Assembly: GCF_910592395.1 (NCBI RefSeq)
Contig: NC_088312.1
Coordinates: forward strand, 14,130,579 to 14,194,578
From: Lineus longissimus
Lineage: Eukaryota; Nemertea; Pilidiophora; Heteronemertea; Lineidae
Direction of reading: 5' to 3'
DNA: 64,000 bases
Shown: positions 22,126-33,188 of the stretch, piece after piece
Numbering within the stretch: the first letter of the stretch is position 1
Layout: every line of letters begins with the position of its first letter
The notes under the pieces: model-generated
What the model was told of the DNA's origin: nothing
The model's database searches: none
What the model saw: the letters and a program-made list of their open reading frames with translations, nothing else
Program-made: the position numbers and the translations under genes

Positions 22126-23278
22126 TAGCCCGAAAATTTCCAGCCCGAAAAAAGCCAGCCCGAGATTTCATCCCTAGGTTCTATCCCGAATCAAGCCAGC
22201 CCGAAATTCCAGCCCGAAACCTTTTACCCGAGTAACCATAGTTTACTCGGGTTGGCAAATATAAAACATGGAATACAGGTACATGCCACCGCGATGATTC
22301 CATTCAGGCGCCAGTGCCCATTCTATTGACTGCGTAACAAGAGGCTCCTGTGTCATCTGCTCAGCTGGGATTCATAACAAGAGGTGCTGAGAGCAAACTT
22401 ATCAGCTGGGGGATCTCCGATAGTATAACAAGAGGTGCCAATGCCCGTTTTACTCTGCTGAAATTTATTTATTTGCAAAACAAGAGGCCCCCCCCCCCCC
22501 ATGCCATCTACATTACATTGGATTAATCTTTGGCATAACTAATGCCAACTGCTCGGCTGGAATTGTTTGTTTTTAACTATAACTAGAGGTGCCAGTGCCC
22601 ATTACTCAGCTGAAATCCATTTGTTTCATAACTAGAGGCCCCTTCCCGTCTACTTAGCTGGGACTGATCATTAGCATAGCAAGAGTAACAGAGACCTACT
22701 GTTCGGCTAAAATAGATTTTTTAGTATATAAAGATCGAGGTGCCAGTGCCCTTTACTCAGCTGAAATCCATTGTTTTTTTTGTAACTAGAGGCCCCCGTG
22801 CCGTCTACTCAGCTCGGATCATAGCATAACAAGAGTAACAAAGGCTGACTGTTCGACTGAAATAGATTTTTCAGTATAACAAGAGGCGCCAGTACCCATT
22901 ACTCAGCTGAAATCCATTGTTTTTTATAACTAGAGGCCCCCGTGCCGTCTACTCAGCTCGGATTGATCATAGCATAACAAGAGTAACAAAGGCGTACTGT
23001 TCGACTGAAATAGATTTTTTAGTATAACAAGAGGCGCCAGTGCCCGTTACTCAGCTGAAATCGAATGGCTGCATATCAAGAGGCACGCGGTGCCGTCTAC
23101 TTACCTGGGATTAAATCTCAGCACATTTAGTGTCACTAAGGTCTACTGCTCGGTTACAATAGAATTTTTAGTATAACAAGAGGTGCCAGTGCCCATTACT
23201 CAGCTGAAAGCTATTTTTGAATAACAAAGAGGCCCCCGTGCCGTATGCACAGATGGGATTCATCCTTGACATAACAAG
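22126..23278. repeat. Composite array element, copy A
   Basis: Two joined arrays. 22126-22225 holds 5-6 words of the type CCAGCCCGAAA. After ~110 bp of unique DNA, 22330-23278 holds ~60-65-bp units built on ATAACAAGAGG, a short variable segment, then TACTCAGCTGAAAT. Locally these form ~195-bp triplets. The ends TCAAGCTAGCCCGAA and CATAACAAG are shared with the inverted copy B at 46277-48255, which defines the element boundaries. No coding signal. Confidence 0.75.
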
Positions 23279-23388
23279 ATGATGTCATGTATGTTTTGAT
23301 GCATTATTTTTATCATTTCGTGACCCTAATTTTTGTGAAGACATGCCAACCGCATTTAGATATTATTTCATGAACATTCAACGTTGAC

Positions 23389-23426
23389 AGCGAAGTCGCC
23401 TTGGCTCGTGCAGAAGGCGTACGGTC
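23389..23426 (+). other. tRNA-like sequence, 5' part, interrupted by a foldback
   Basis: Joined to 24119-24175 across the foldback, using one copy of the 8-bp duplication, the sequence gives a perfect 5-bp stem with a 7-base loop (GCGTA/TACGC). A TTCAAAT loop with a mostly paired T-like stem follows. GCCTTGG near 23396 pairs at six of seven positions with CAGAGGC. The D-arm region is too short, so this is at most a degenerate tRNA or the head of a tRNA-derived SINE. Confidence 0.2.
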
Positions 23427-23436
23427 AACCACGGTC

Positions 23437-24118
23437 GGTTACCGCCCATAAGTCCAAAGGTTCACAAGTTCGAAGGTTCACAAGTCCGAAGGTTCACAAT
23501 TCCGAAGATTCACAAGTCCGAAGATCCATTAATCCGAAGGTTCATTAGTCCGAAGGTCCACAGTTCCGAAGGTTCACAAGTCCGAAAACAATTCTTTTTA
23601 TATTAATGCTGTTTGACCTTTAAAGCGGTAAAAAAATCTCTCGCCAGTGTATCTTTTCCGTGGCATTCTTGTAACGATGGTTAGCGGAAATCATTGAAAA
23701 TTAGAACTTTTTTTCGAGCCCTCAGCCCTCTTTTCAGGTAGGCCATGCTAAAAAATGACTATCTGCAAAGAAAATAACGTGATGCTGGGTCAGGTTGATC
23801 GGGTAAGCCGTATTTGATGTTTCCGCACGTTACATACTGATAACTATTTACAATACATGTATATACATGTACATTGTAACATACGCGCGTTTCAAATGTT
23901 ATTTCGGATTTATGAACCTTCGGACTTCTGGGCTGTCGGACTTGTGGAACATTTTCATTACTTTCGGACTTATGGTATTTCGGACTTGTGGACCTTCGGA
24001 ACTGTGGACCTTCGGAATTATGGGACGTTTTCAAAAGAGATTTTTTCTTTGTGGTCTTGTGAACCTTCGGACTTCTGGACCTTCGGACTTGTGAATTTCG
24101 GACTTATGGGCAGTCACC
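23437..24118. mobile_element. Foldback element with inverted 16-bp word arrays (AAGTCCGAAGGTTCAC family)
   Basis: 682 bp. The left end is GGTTACCGCCCATAAGTCC followed by about nine words close to CACAAGTCCGAAGGTT (23447-23587). The right end is the inverse: words at 23915-24105 ending in GGACTTATGGGCAGTCACC. Both flanks carry GTACGGTC (23419-23426 and 24119-24126), an exact 8-bp duplication. On the left it is separated from the terminus by a 10-bp ACGGTC-containing local repeat. Non-coding interior. Confidence 0.8.
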
Positions 24119-24126
24119 GTACGGTC

Positions 24127-24887
24127 TATACGCGGCAGTTGGTAGGTTCAAATCTGACCAGAGGCAATTCTTTTCAACATCTCCTCTCTACACTCTCTAC
24201 ACTCTTATCTTTTTTTCTCTATTCTTTCTAGTCATATTGTTGAAAATTACAGGTCCTAACCTTGATGACGTATTCGTAAAATATATAGTCTCCGCTACAC
24301 GTCCTGCGATTTCCATGCAATCGGGAGGACGTTTCGATCATTGAGTCACATTTCCTTAGCTGCTTGGTTTGTGGCTTGAATTTCAAATGTGCAACTATGG
24401 ACACGCTGGGCTACTTTCCGAGAAGGGGGGGGGGGTGCGTTGAAAATTGGACCCGTGATTATCACTATACAGTTCTTTCTTCTGGTGCAGGTCTGGACGT
24501 GCTTTGTTATTCGAGGGTCATTTGTGGCCAAATGAATGAATTAAAGTCACACTGACCTACATTTATGTGCAAGGTACGCCAAAACGAGCTCACTTTATCT
24601 GGAATTTTGTTCGCTATCGAATGCACTAGGTTTCGGGGGGGGGGCAGATTGACCCGTTTTGAAATATTTCGGCGACGGAAATATCAAGGTCAAAAATCTT
24701 TTTTGGGTGACTATCGTGGGAACATGGGAACATGAGTCATGTGTTTCCGTTGGCAACGGATACCTGAATGACGTGAACGGCTCATGTCACGCCTGTGCTC
24801 CTTTACGTAGGTGCGTTTGAAAAAGATTAACTTAATATATGATATTTACAGCCTTTATTTATAACACTCAATTCAGTGATACATATA
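24127..24887. other. No gene seen
   Basis: Contains G runs at 24426-24435 and 24636-24644, and otherwise unremarkable sequence. Confidence 0.4.
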
Positions 24888-25462
24888 CTCTAATCTCCCA
24901 CTTACCTGTCCCATTTCCAAACCCTATCGCAAGTGACTAAGTCCGAATATTGCTAATTTTGGTTGGGGCAGAGCTCAATTTATGGAACAGCCTGGAGTAG
25001 TGACATGACAATGGACACTGTAAGGCTTTACGACAATCTTGCCTAGTCACGTAGTCGTTTACGTGTACTGCGGCTGGGCGACCGGGGCAATTAGGGTCAC
25101 GGTTTCGTAACAGCTCAAGATCACTGTGGCGATTCGTTCACCATTTAACACACTGTATTTACACAATGGGAGCTACTACAACCGATCAATTGCCCAATGG
25201 AATAAGGGTGATTATAGAAGAGTCCTGGCTATTCTGCAGTTAAGCAGTGAAGTGGTCTAGGAACACCCACAAGGAGTCTTTAAACTGTGATCGGGCCTGA
25301 TTGTTGATTTCATCACCTGTAGTTAAAAAGAGTGGCCTCGTCTTTGACATGGAAGGGTAAAGTCACTAGATTGGAACTGGGACGAAAGAACAGGGTGATC
25401 TACTGCCTGATAATGGGCATTAAAGAAAAAATTGAACAGAAGATTAACATTCTGATAAGGTT

Positions 25463-27775
25463 TTATTCATCATGAAAGTCAACATCAGCGTCATCAGGGT
25501 CAAACTCAAGCTCATCATTAACCTCTTCAAGTTCCCCATCTGCTGGATGCGGGATCACTGGGTCGTCATTCCCGTCCGGAAGAAGTCCACTTAGTCTCCA
25601 CCCACTGACTATCACTTGGAATGCCACTCTTTCCCAGGCGAGACTGATCATACGTACTACTTCCTGGCGGGAAATCTGATCACAGTGTCCATCATCTTCG
25701 GTATGTCCAATCTTCCAGGCTTTCCACACCAATCTGAGATGACATTTAAAACTGCGATTTACAGTTAAGTCCAAAGGTTGCAAAATTGAAGTGCATCGTC
25801 CAGGAATGAACGAATCCTGTCCATTTTGCCGCGGAATTTCCTCCGTAAACAGATGATGTCTTTGGGCAGGGTAGCGATCCAAGATGAGGAGAAAGGTTGC
25901 TCCGGCAATAAATGGCACAGCAATGGCTTGCAACCATTCGATCAATGACTGACGTCTTGCCCAGCCATTCGGAGTACCTGTAACCTAAGATTAAAACGTT
26001 TCGTTTAGAAATAAAGAATAAATCGGTGCAATTCATGAAAATGTATGACTCATTCTCCGATTGTATTGTTGCTCAGCCAGCTGATAGCTTTGGGAAATGG
26101 TTTCAAAGATCAACGTACTGCAATGATTCTAAAAATAGAACAGGATTCGTAAAAAGACCATTAAACACGAGGAGCAGGCAGATCATAGAGCTAGCTCCAT
26201 TGGCAGTTGAAGATGATATGGTCATCTAACAGCTAATAAACCAGGATTAGTTAATGAAAAGGTTTACTTACTCGCACGTTCTGGGGAGCATGGGCTCGCA
26301 GTTCTGCAATAACTTCGCCTTCAGCATCCAAGTCCCTAAAGTTGACCTCAGCTGGTAGTTTTCGTCCATCGCTGGAGACGGCCAAGGTTACCGTGCATCC
26401 AATCTTCCCGTTCCCTCTTGAGGATCTGATGTCGATCGAATGTGATCCTGTTGTAGCCATTGTGGTTTTCGGCACCATGTCAAAGTTGACAAATGTTTCA
26501 TCCATGTTGATGATCACATGGAAATTTCCATTTTGGATGATTTGAGACGTTTCCCTACGATAGACGGCCGCTATTTCCATAGCGTTGTCGGGGAGGGTTC
26601 GCGTGTCCTTATTCTTTTTTCGATGGCTTATTCTTTTTCTGAAAGGAAAAGGAGACCACTTTTAGCTTTGAAAAACGTAGCTTACTCCCCCATTACTGTC
26701 CATTTCTTGGTCATTGGGCCCATTATTCCATTATGGCAGAACAAAAGTTGTGAGAGAACCCAACCCAAGTGAGATACCAATTTACGAAATGGCTTCGTTG
26801 TTTTTACCTTTCTTTGAATCGGGTCAGCCAGTGATCTGACGCTCGGAAATCCTGATTGCGAGGCCTTTGCGCTCTCGTCTGCTGCCTTTGTTCCTCCGTC
26901 AGATTAGTCCACCATTGTCTGTATTCTCTGGCTGCTTGTGACTGGAGATCGATCCCGGATACTGGAATTCCATGCTGGCGGCGTTGAATAAACCAGTCGT
27001 TGAGCTGATTTTCCATGTCTGCCCAAAACGCTGAAAAGGACAAACGGTAGGCCTATCAAGCAGACGGTGAAGGGATGAATCGGAGGGGGAGAAGAGTAGA
27101 GTATGCCTGAAATCTAAGAAGAGTCCCTGAATAATGTCGAACTATGGATAAAACCTCATTTCACAGTGAAAGCCTGAACTCACTGTCGCGCTTTTGCGCC
27201 GCGTTTTCACCGAGGCGCGGAAATCAATTGTTATTCATTAGGTGAACAAAGGATTCCCCGCCCGGCGGTGAAAATGCGGCGGAAAAACGCGTCAGTGAGT
27301 ACAGGCCTTAATCTTATGGGCCTACTTCACTTAAAATTGTACATCTTTCGTAAATTCCTGACAAAAATGAGTTACCTTGTTCATCATTGCCATGCTGCCG
27401 AATCCTCCGCCGTCTCCTCTCAATTTGGGTGCACCTGTCGCGGCGTTCCGACATCTCTTCATACTGGTCTAGCCATCTTGAGAATGTCCTTGGATGGATG
27501 CGGTGATGTACGGCAAAAGAACGACAAGACCGGGCATGCGCAATGCCCATCGCATGGTGCAGCCTAAAAGTATCCACGTAGTCCAAACGCTGATTCAAGC
27601 TGTAGCCATGAAGATGTCTCCTTTCTTGGCCTTCGTTAGCCGCACCATTATTACCTCCGTCGTCACCACCATCACCATGCCCACCATTACCGCCACCATC
27701 ACCGTCGTCACCGTTATCCATCGAATTCACGACCCAAAATCCAATGGCAAAGCAAAAAATCCAAAACAAACGCAT
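25463..27775 (-). CDS. pogo-type transposase, four exons (copy 1)
   Basis: Exons read on the minus strand: 27775-27376, 27030-26808, 26638-26272 and 25984-25463. All have GT-AG introns, and their phases (1, 2, 0) join into one 503-residue protein. Domains: an N-terminal helix-turn-helix of psq type (about 58-108), a CENPB-type helix-turn-helix (about 134-215, ending HWLTRFKERKRIS), and a DDE domain with Asp254 (NMDET), Asp366 (LILDRYPA) and Asp402 (LQPLD), i.e. DD35D. The acidic C-tail is rich in D/E. The first ATG gives a hydrophobic MRLFWIFCFAIGF start; Met19 (MDNGDD) is a more usual beginning. Copy-specific change: PAQRHH where copy 2 has PAHRHH, the family-typical residue. No stop codon or frameshift. 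Confidence 0.92.
27172..27307. mobile_element. Small inverted-repeat insertion in intron 1 of pogo copy 1
   Basis: A 136-bp hairpin with ends GCCTGAACTCACTGTCGCG and, inverted, GCCTGTACTCACTGACGCG. It is present at the matching position (55003-55138) of copy 2, so it was already part of the element before the two copies separated. Confidence 0.6.
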
Positions 27776-28084
27776 CTCGTCGATTAACAAATCGAACCTC
27801 TGACAAAAACATCAATGAGTACACAAGAACTGTCCAACTTCTCTTATACTGTTTTGGAGAATACGTAATTGTTATGTCACTGAGGTCATCCGTAACCTCA
27901 CCCGATTAGGCCTAGTGTAATTCTTTGCCAGGCTCTGGGGTGTGACAAGGAAGTCGACAGAACAATTATAATATTGATCCAGGGCATTCTGTTTCCGACC
28001 ATACCCCACCCCATTTTATTGGACTTAGGATTTTCTGATGATTTTCCGGGTTCAGGAATGGGACAGGTAAGTGGGAGATTAGAG

Positions 28085-29016
28085 TATATGTGCAGTCAGC
28101 TTTTACCAGCTGTGTCCCGCATATTAATGTTGAATTCCCAAAAAATGATATCAAAAAATATATATACATGACAAGATACACAAATCGTAGAATGATACAT
28201 AATAAAACTCACTTGGTGCAATTAAACAAGCCTTACATTCCCAGCTGTAAATATTCATACGGTAACGATTTTACTAAACATCCTTCCAGTCGACTCGAAA
28301 ATTTCTGCCCCAATAGACGACATTGTACTGTTAGACAGGTGCTAACCTACTAATTGACCTTGGGTTAGCTGCTAGCGGTTATAATTATTTGCTAACACCA
28401 CTTTCGATATTTGCTAATCAGCGAAAACAAGACAATATACAGTAAGCTTTTTTTTAAACCCCAATTCCTAATTTGACAGTTTTTCAAATAACTTTTCCTT
28501 TACCTGCACAGTAACAACCAAAAGATGAAATTTCTTTTAATTCAATGCCGACTTATTACATGACACATAATTACACAACAAGGCCAAAATACCAGAAATA
28601 TTTAAGCGTTTAAAATTATGAACATTCAATTCTGACGTCTACTTTTATTAACATGGTCAGCATTTTTACGGATACAAATAGAATATGATGATGCAATGTT
28701 AATACAAATAATTCTTGAATGACATATACTTGCATCTGAAGTATCTGTTCTATTTCTATAATCTCATAGCAATTATCACACGTTTGAAGTAATGGGCAAG
28801 CTATCTGTATAATCATGTTTCATACACCATACACCAGGGCCCTTTTATTGAAACAAATAATGTTGTTACTAACGCGGGGGTGAATTCAACATGTCTTCAT
28901 GTGATGCCAAGTGAATATCAGCAAGCATTTGTGAATTAAAGCTCAACTGCAACAGCAGGTAATGAACAGTGTACTGCATAGGTCACATTCTTTTTACTTA
29001 TATAATTTAAGTAATA
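28085..29016. other. No gene seen
   Basis: AT-rich sequence without coding signal or clear repeat. Confidence 0.4.
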
Positions 29017-29362
29017 GACAAGACCACACTTTGTTTTTTAAATTAGTTTAGCAGTCGTATTGTCAATGTTAGACCGCGACGTATCAAATGACACGTGGGG
29101 TTAGGAATCAGAAATTTGGATATGATATTCCGGACAGTGGGGCCAGTAAATGTCGAAATTTAAAGTGGTAGTTGACCACGGAATGTTTTTTAAATCGGAC
29201 AAATAATTTGAGAGACGTTGATATTTCGACCCATTTTAGCCTACTGGGCAAAATCATAAAACACGTCCCCATTGCCAAATAGCAGTTATAAACATACTCG
29301 CGTCCAATTGATAGGCCTCGACCCTCCAACTTATTAATATTATTATCAATGGTTGTCTTGTC
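29017..29362. mobile_element. GACAAGACCAC MITE, copy 1
   Basis: 346 bp with ends GACAAGACCAC and TGGTTGTCTTGTC. It is homologous along its length to 46936-47382 and, inverted, to 51448-51875. Shared internal words include TTGACCGCGACG, TTCCGGACAGT and AATTGATAGGCCTCGACCC. No coding capacity. Confidence 0.8.
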
Positions 29363-30639
29363 CCGTGGTGTAATGGCCACCTAAGAAGCGTCATTAACAA
29401 CTACACTAGCAATCTCTATGCCTACAAGCTTGTGAGAATTCATTGGGGTAGTCATGAAACTTTTAGTTCGTCGATTGCGGACACATGCCCAACACTTGAT
29501 GACGTCCTTCATGAGATTGGTTGTCAGTTCTAGTTTCCCGCACGGCAACCGCGAACCGGGGAATACTGAAATGAGTAAAAGCATAAACTTTATGGCATTT
29601 TTCATTCTATGATAAAGAGATTACTTTCATAACCTCTTTTCATGCCTCTGAATATTCTAACATCACAATGTTAAACAAAAATAAATAATCTGGTATAAAC
29701 CAATATAACTTTGAAGAAAAAGGGGAAAGATATGCAATTATATGACTATTACCTTTACTAGTCACTGCGAGTAAAAAAATTCCATGAATACTACTCAACA
29801 GCTCGGAGGAATAAAGGCCCCATTCAAGACTGTTAAGCGAACAGGCAAATGTTTTGAATAAAATATTTATTTTAACTTTCGACCACAAAACACGCCCAGG
29901 CAAGGGGCGACAATCTTTTGTGACCTTCTATGATCGGGGTATAGCAGCTGGAAGTTAGATTACATGTAGACACTTGTCATTTTTGCACTTGCCTTTTTAT
30001 TTAATTCCTGGTGATGGTTTTATTGGTGTCTATTGGTAAGCTGCCATTGGCGGAGGGTCGACAACTGAAACTTTAAGTAGAGAAATGGTAAGGTATCTCA
30101 TTTAACTCCTGGGTTAACAACAGTGTCACCAATTTTCCCGTCGTCTGTCCTATGGTCGCAAGCCATCATGTTCATAAATGTACCGCTGAAATTTGCTATA
30201 GGGATTAAGAAAGCGGGTAAGACGTATGTGTCGACGAATATCACAATCTCATCCGGAGTCTATCAAACATAACAATGTTATTGGTTGAAGAAGGTAACCA
30301 TTGCCGACGCTTAGAGATACATGTACGCCATACATCCGTGATTATATACACTGCTACTCACACAATGAATTAAAGTTACAATATTCTTCAATAGCTTGAC
30401 TTTCTAATTAATAGGGTTTTACTTGAGTCAGAATTTTGTTTAATGTAAATTACATTAAAAGAGAATTAACACTCAAATTGACCGCGACACTGCTTTAGCG
30501 TATGAATTGACATTGAGGTATTCAGGTTGTTAACTGAAGATTTTTCATGAGTTTGAAACATTTGTTACATACCTTTTGACGCTACATCCAGGAATTCTTT
30601 CATGCATCCCTCAACATGCCTCATCCATTGGAAGGCCAA
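29363..30639. other. No gene confidently seen
   Basis: AT-rich intergenic-looking DNA. A short minus-strand frame at 29381-29605 has a hydrophobic start and a KCWAC motif, but nothing beyond that supports it. Confidence 0.4.
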
Positions 30640-31230
30640 TCATTTTTTTTGATGGACGCCATCATATAGATCCCGGGCCGTAAATTTGACGATCTTATGT
30701 CCACGTTGTTTCTTTGACGTTTTTATGGTAGTCCTGTCAAGGCGAATAACATTCCTTGGTGGTTGAAGTTTTCTTAACTCCCGATTAACAAAACTAACAG
30801 TACGCACTAATTGTTGCTGCATTTCACAAATTTCCTCTGCGAGGTAGCGACGACGCCACAGCTTTCGTTTTTGAACATTCGTGTTGTTGTATTTATGGAG
30901 GCATGCTGGTATTATTGTGGATATCATGACGGCTATGTTTTTCGCGCGAAAGCGATTGTAGAAGTCTTTGATTAGGCTATTGAGCGCATGAGGTTTCTTT
31001 TCATCCAGGAAGACAAGCTCTTCACCGCCTCTATGTTTTATTTTCACGGTCAAATCGCATATCCCGGCAATCAAAACCACTAATATGTCCTCCGGAAGAA
31101 TATTGTTGCCCAACAGACTACGAACTTTGCTATCGCCTTCAAACTTGAGTCGTTCTATCTTGGCACCTGCCAAAACAACACAGTCGGCCTCATAGTCCGC
31201 ATTTTCCCGTGACGTCAGTATATTTCGCAA
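30640..31230 (-). CDS. SGNH-hydrolase-like ORF fragment
   Basis: 196 open codons with clear protein character: CVVLAGAKIERL, then ILVVLIAGICDLTVKIKHRG, NIAVMISTIIPAC, a basic RRRYLAEEI segment and a C-terminal RDLYDGVHQKK. Alternating beta strands with an I-A-G-I-C-D-L-T turn and a late D-x-x-H (DGVH) resemble SGNH/GDSL-type folds carried by some animal retroelements and orphan genes. No ATG begins the frame and a stop lies just upstream, so it is either an internal exon or a fragment. The enzymatic role is unproven. Confidence 0.4.
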   Translation of the reverse strand: MRNILTSRENADYEADCVVLAGAKIERLKFEGDSKVRSLLGNNILPEDILVVLIAGICDLTVKIKHRGGEELVFLDEKKPHALNSLIKDFYNRFRAKNIAVMISTIIPACLHKYNNTNVQKRKLWRRRYLAEEICEMQQQLVRTVSFVNRELRKLQPPRNVIRLDRTTIKTSKKQRGHKIVKFTARDLYDGVHQKK

Positions 31231-31329
31231 TTCATATCAACGAGAATCCATGAGGAAACGTACATGCTTCATTTTCTAAAAAAGACAATATATCAGGTTT
31301 AATTTTGAATTCATCGCTAAAACATCCCT

Positions 31330-32105
31330 TCTCGCTCTGAGGCTGTTGAAACAGGGCAAAGTTACTGGTTGACGATGGTCTTTCAGGCTGTCAGACATAC
31401 GTAGGTAAATGGTTAGCGATGGTATTATCACCAACCCGATCTCACTGGGAGGCTTTCAAACAGGGCAAAGTTAGTGGTTGACGATGGTCTTTCAGGCTGT
31501 TAGACACAGCGAGGTAAATGGTTAGCGATGGTATTATCACCAACCCGATCTCAACGGGAGGCTTTCAAACATGGCAACGTTACTGGTTGACGATGGTCTT
31601 TCAGGCTGTTAGACATAGCGAGGTAAATGGTTAGCGATGGTATTATCACCAACCCGATCTCAACGGGAGGCTTTCAAACATGGCAATGTTACTGGTTGAC
31701 GATGGTCTTTCAGGCTGTCAGACATAGCGAGGTAAATGGTTAGCGATGGTATTATCACCAACCCGATCTCACTGGGAGGCTTTCAAACATGGCAAAGTCA
31801 CTGGTTGACGATGGTCTTTGAGGCTGTTGTTAGACATAGCGAGGTAAATGGTTAGCGATGGTATTATCACCAGCCCGATCTCAACGGGAGGCTTTCAAAC
31901 AGGGCAAAGTTACTGGTTGACGATGGTCTTTCAGGCTGTCAGACATAGCGAGGTAAATGGTTAGCGATGGTATTATCACCAACCCGATCTCACCGAGAGG
32001 CTTTTAAACAGGGCAGAGTCACTGGTTGACGATGGTCTTTCAGGCTGTCAGACATACTGAGGTAAATGGTTAGCGATGGTATTATCACCAACTCGATCTC
32101 ACTGG
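31330..32105. repeat. 109-bp minisatellite, ~7 units
   Basis: Units contain ACTGGTTGACGATGGTCTT, TTAGCGATGGTATTATCACC and GGGAGGCTTTCAAAC words. The word TTCAGGCTGT recurs at 31382, 31491, 31600, 31709, ~31818, 31930 and 32039, a 109-bp period with one 3-bp insertion. Confidence 0.95.
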
Positions 32106-33188
32106 GAGGCTGGCAAACATAACGATTTACAGGTTAGCGATGGAAATTATCACCCACCCAATTTCACTTTGAGACTGGCAAACATGACGATTTACAGGTT
32201 AGCGATGGTATTATCACCCACCCAATCTCACTTTGAGGTTGGCAAACATGACGATTTGAGGCTGGCAAACATGACGATTTACAGGTTAGCGATGGTATTA
32301 TCACCCACCCAATCTCACTTTGAGGCTGGCAAACATGACGATTTGAGGCTGGCAAACATACCGATTTACAGGTTAGCGATGGAATTATCACCTACCCAAT
32401 CTCACTTTGAGGCTGGCAAAGATGACGATTTACAGGTTAGCGATGGAATTATCACCCACCCAATCTCACTTTGAGGCTGGCAAACATGACGATTTGAGGC
32501 TGGCAAACATGACGATTTACAGGTTAGCGATGGTATTATCACCCACCCAATCCCACTTTGAGGCTGGCAAACATGACGATTTTCAGGTTAGCGATGGAAT
32601 TATCACCCACCCAATCTCACTTTGAGGCTGGCAAACATGACGATTTGAGGCTGGCAAACATGACGATTTACAGGTTAGCGATGGTATTATCACCCACCCA
32701 ATCTCACTTTGAGGCTGGTAAACATGACGATTTGAGGCTGGCAAACATAACGATTTACAGGTTAGCGATGGTATTATCACCCACCCAATCTCACTTTGAG
32801 GCTGGTAAACATGACGATTTGAGGCTGGCAAACATAACGATTTACAGGTTAGCGATGGTATTATCACCCACCCAATCTCACTTTGAGGCTGGCAAACATG
32901 ACGATTTTCAGGTTAGCGATGGTATTATCACCCACCCAATCTCACTTTGAGGCTGGCAAACATGACGATTTGAGGCTGGGAAACATGACGATTTACAGGT
33001 TAGCGATGGCATTATCACCCACCCAATCTCACTTTGAGGCTGGCAAACATGACGATTTGAGGCTGGCAAACATGACGATTTACAGGTTAGCGATGGCATT
33101 ATCACCCACCCAATCTCACTTTGAGGCTGGCAAACATGACGATTTGAGGCTGGCAAACATGACGATTTACAGGTTAGCGATGGTATTA
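32106..33188. repeat. 64/87-bp minisatellite derived from the neighbouring 109-bp array
   Basis: About 14 units of ~64 bp (AGGTTAGCGATGG, TATTATCACCCACCC, CACTTTGAGGCTGGCAAACA). Many carry an extra ~23-bp internal duplication (GAGGCTGGCAAACATGACG) giving 86-88 bp. The core word TTAGCGATGGTATTATCACC is shared with the 109-bp units. The tandem open frames are by-products of the repeat. Confidence 0.95.

Larger units (their letters stand above)
24888..28084 (-). mobile_element. pogo-type DNA transposon, copy 1 (minus)
   Basis: 3197 bp with terminal inverted repeats beginning CTCTAATCTCCCACTTACC and extending at least 27 bp to TGTCCCAT. TA flanks both sides (24886-24887, 28085-28086), the target of the Tc1/mariner-pogo superfamily. 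It encodes a four-exon transposase and is colinear, without any length difference, with copy 2 at 54226-57422 (coordinates sum to 82310). Confidence 0.95.

Noticed and set aside
23447-23590. CRISPR-like array
   Set aside because: The words are contiguous, degenerate and ~16 bp with no unique spacers, in a eukaryotic foldback element.
27494-27787. 97-codon plus-strand ORF opposite pogo exon 1 (and its twin at 54523-54816)
   Set aside because: Complementary to the conserved transposase exon; open only because of the codon bias on the true strand.
29381-29605. Small secreted protein (MKNAIKFMLLLISVF ... KCWAC)
   Set aside because: The hydrophobic start may be a polypyrimidine/AG acceptor region and there are too few cysteines to claim a Ly6-type fold.
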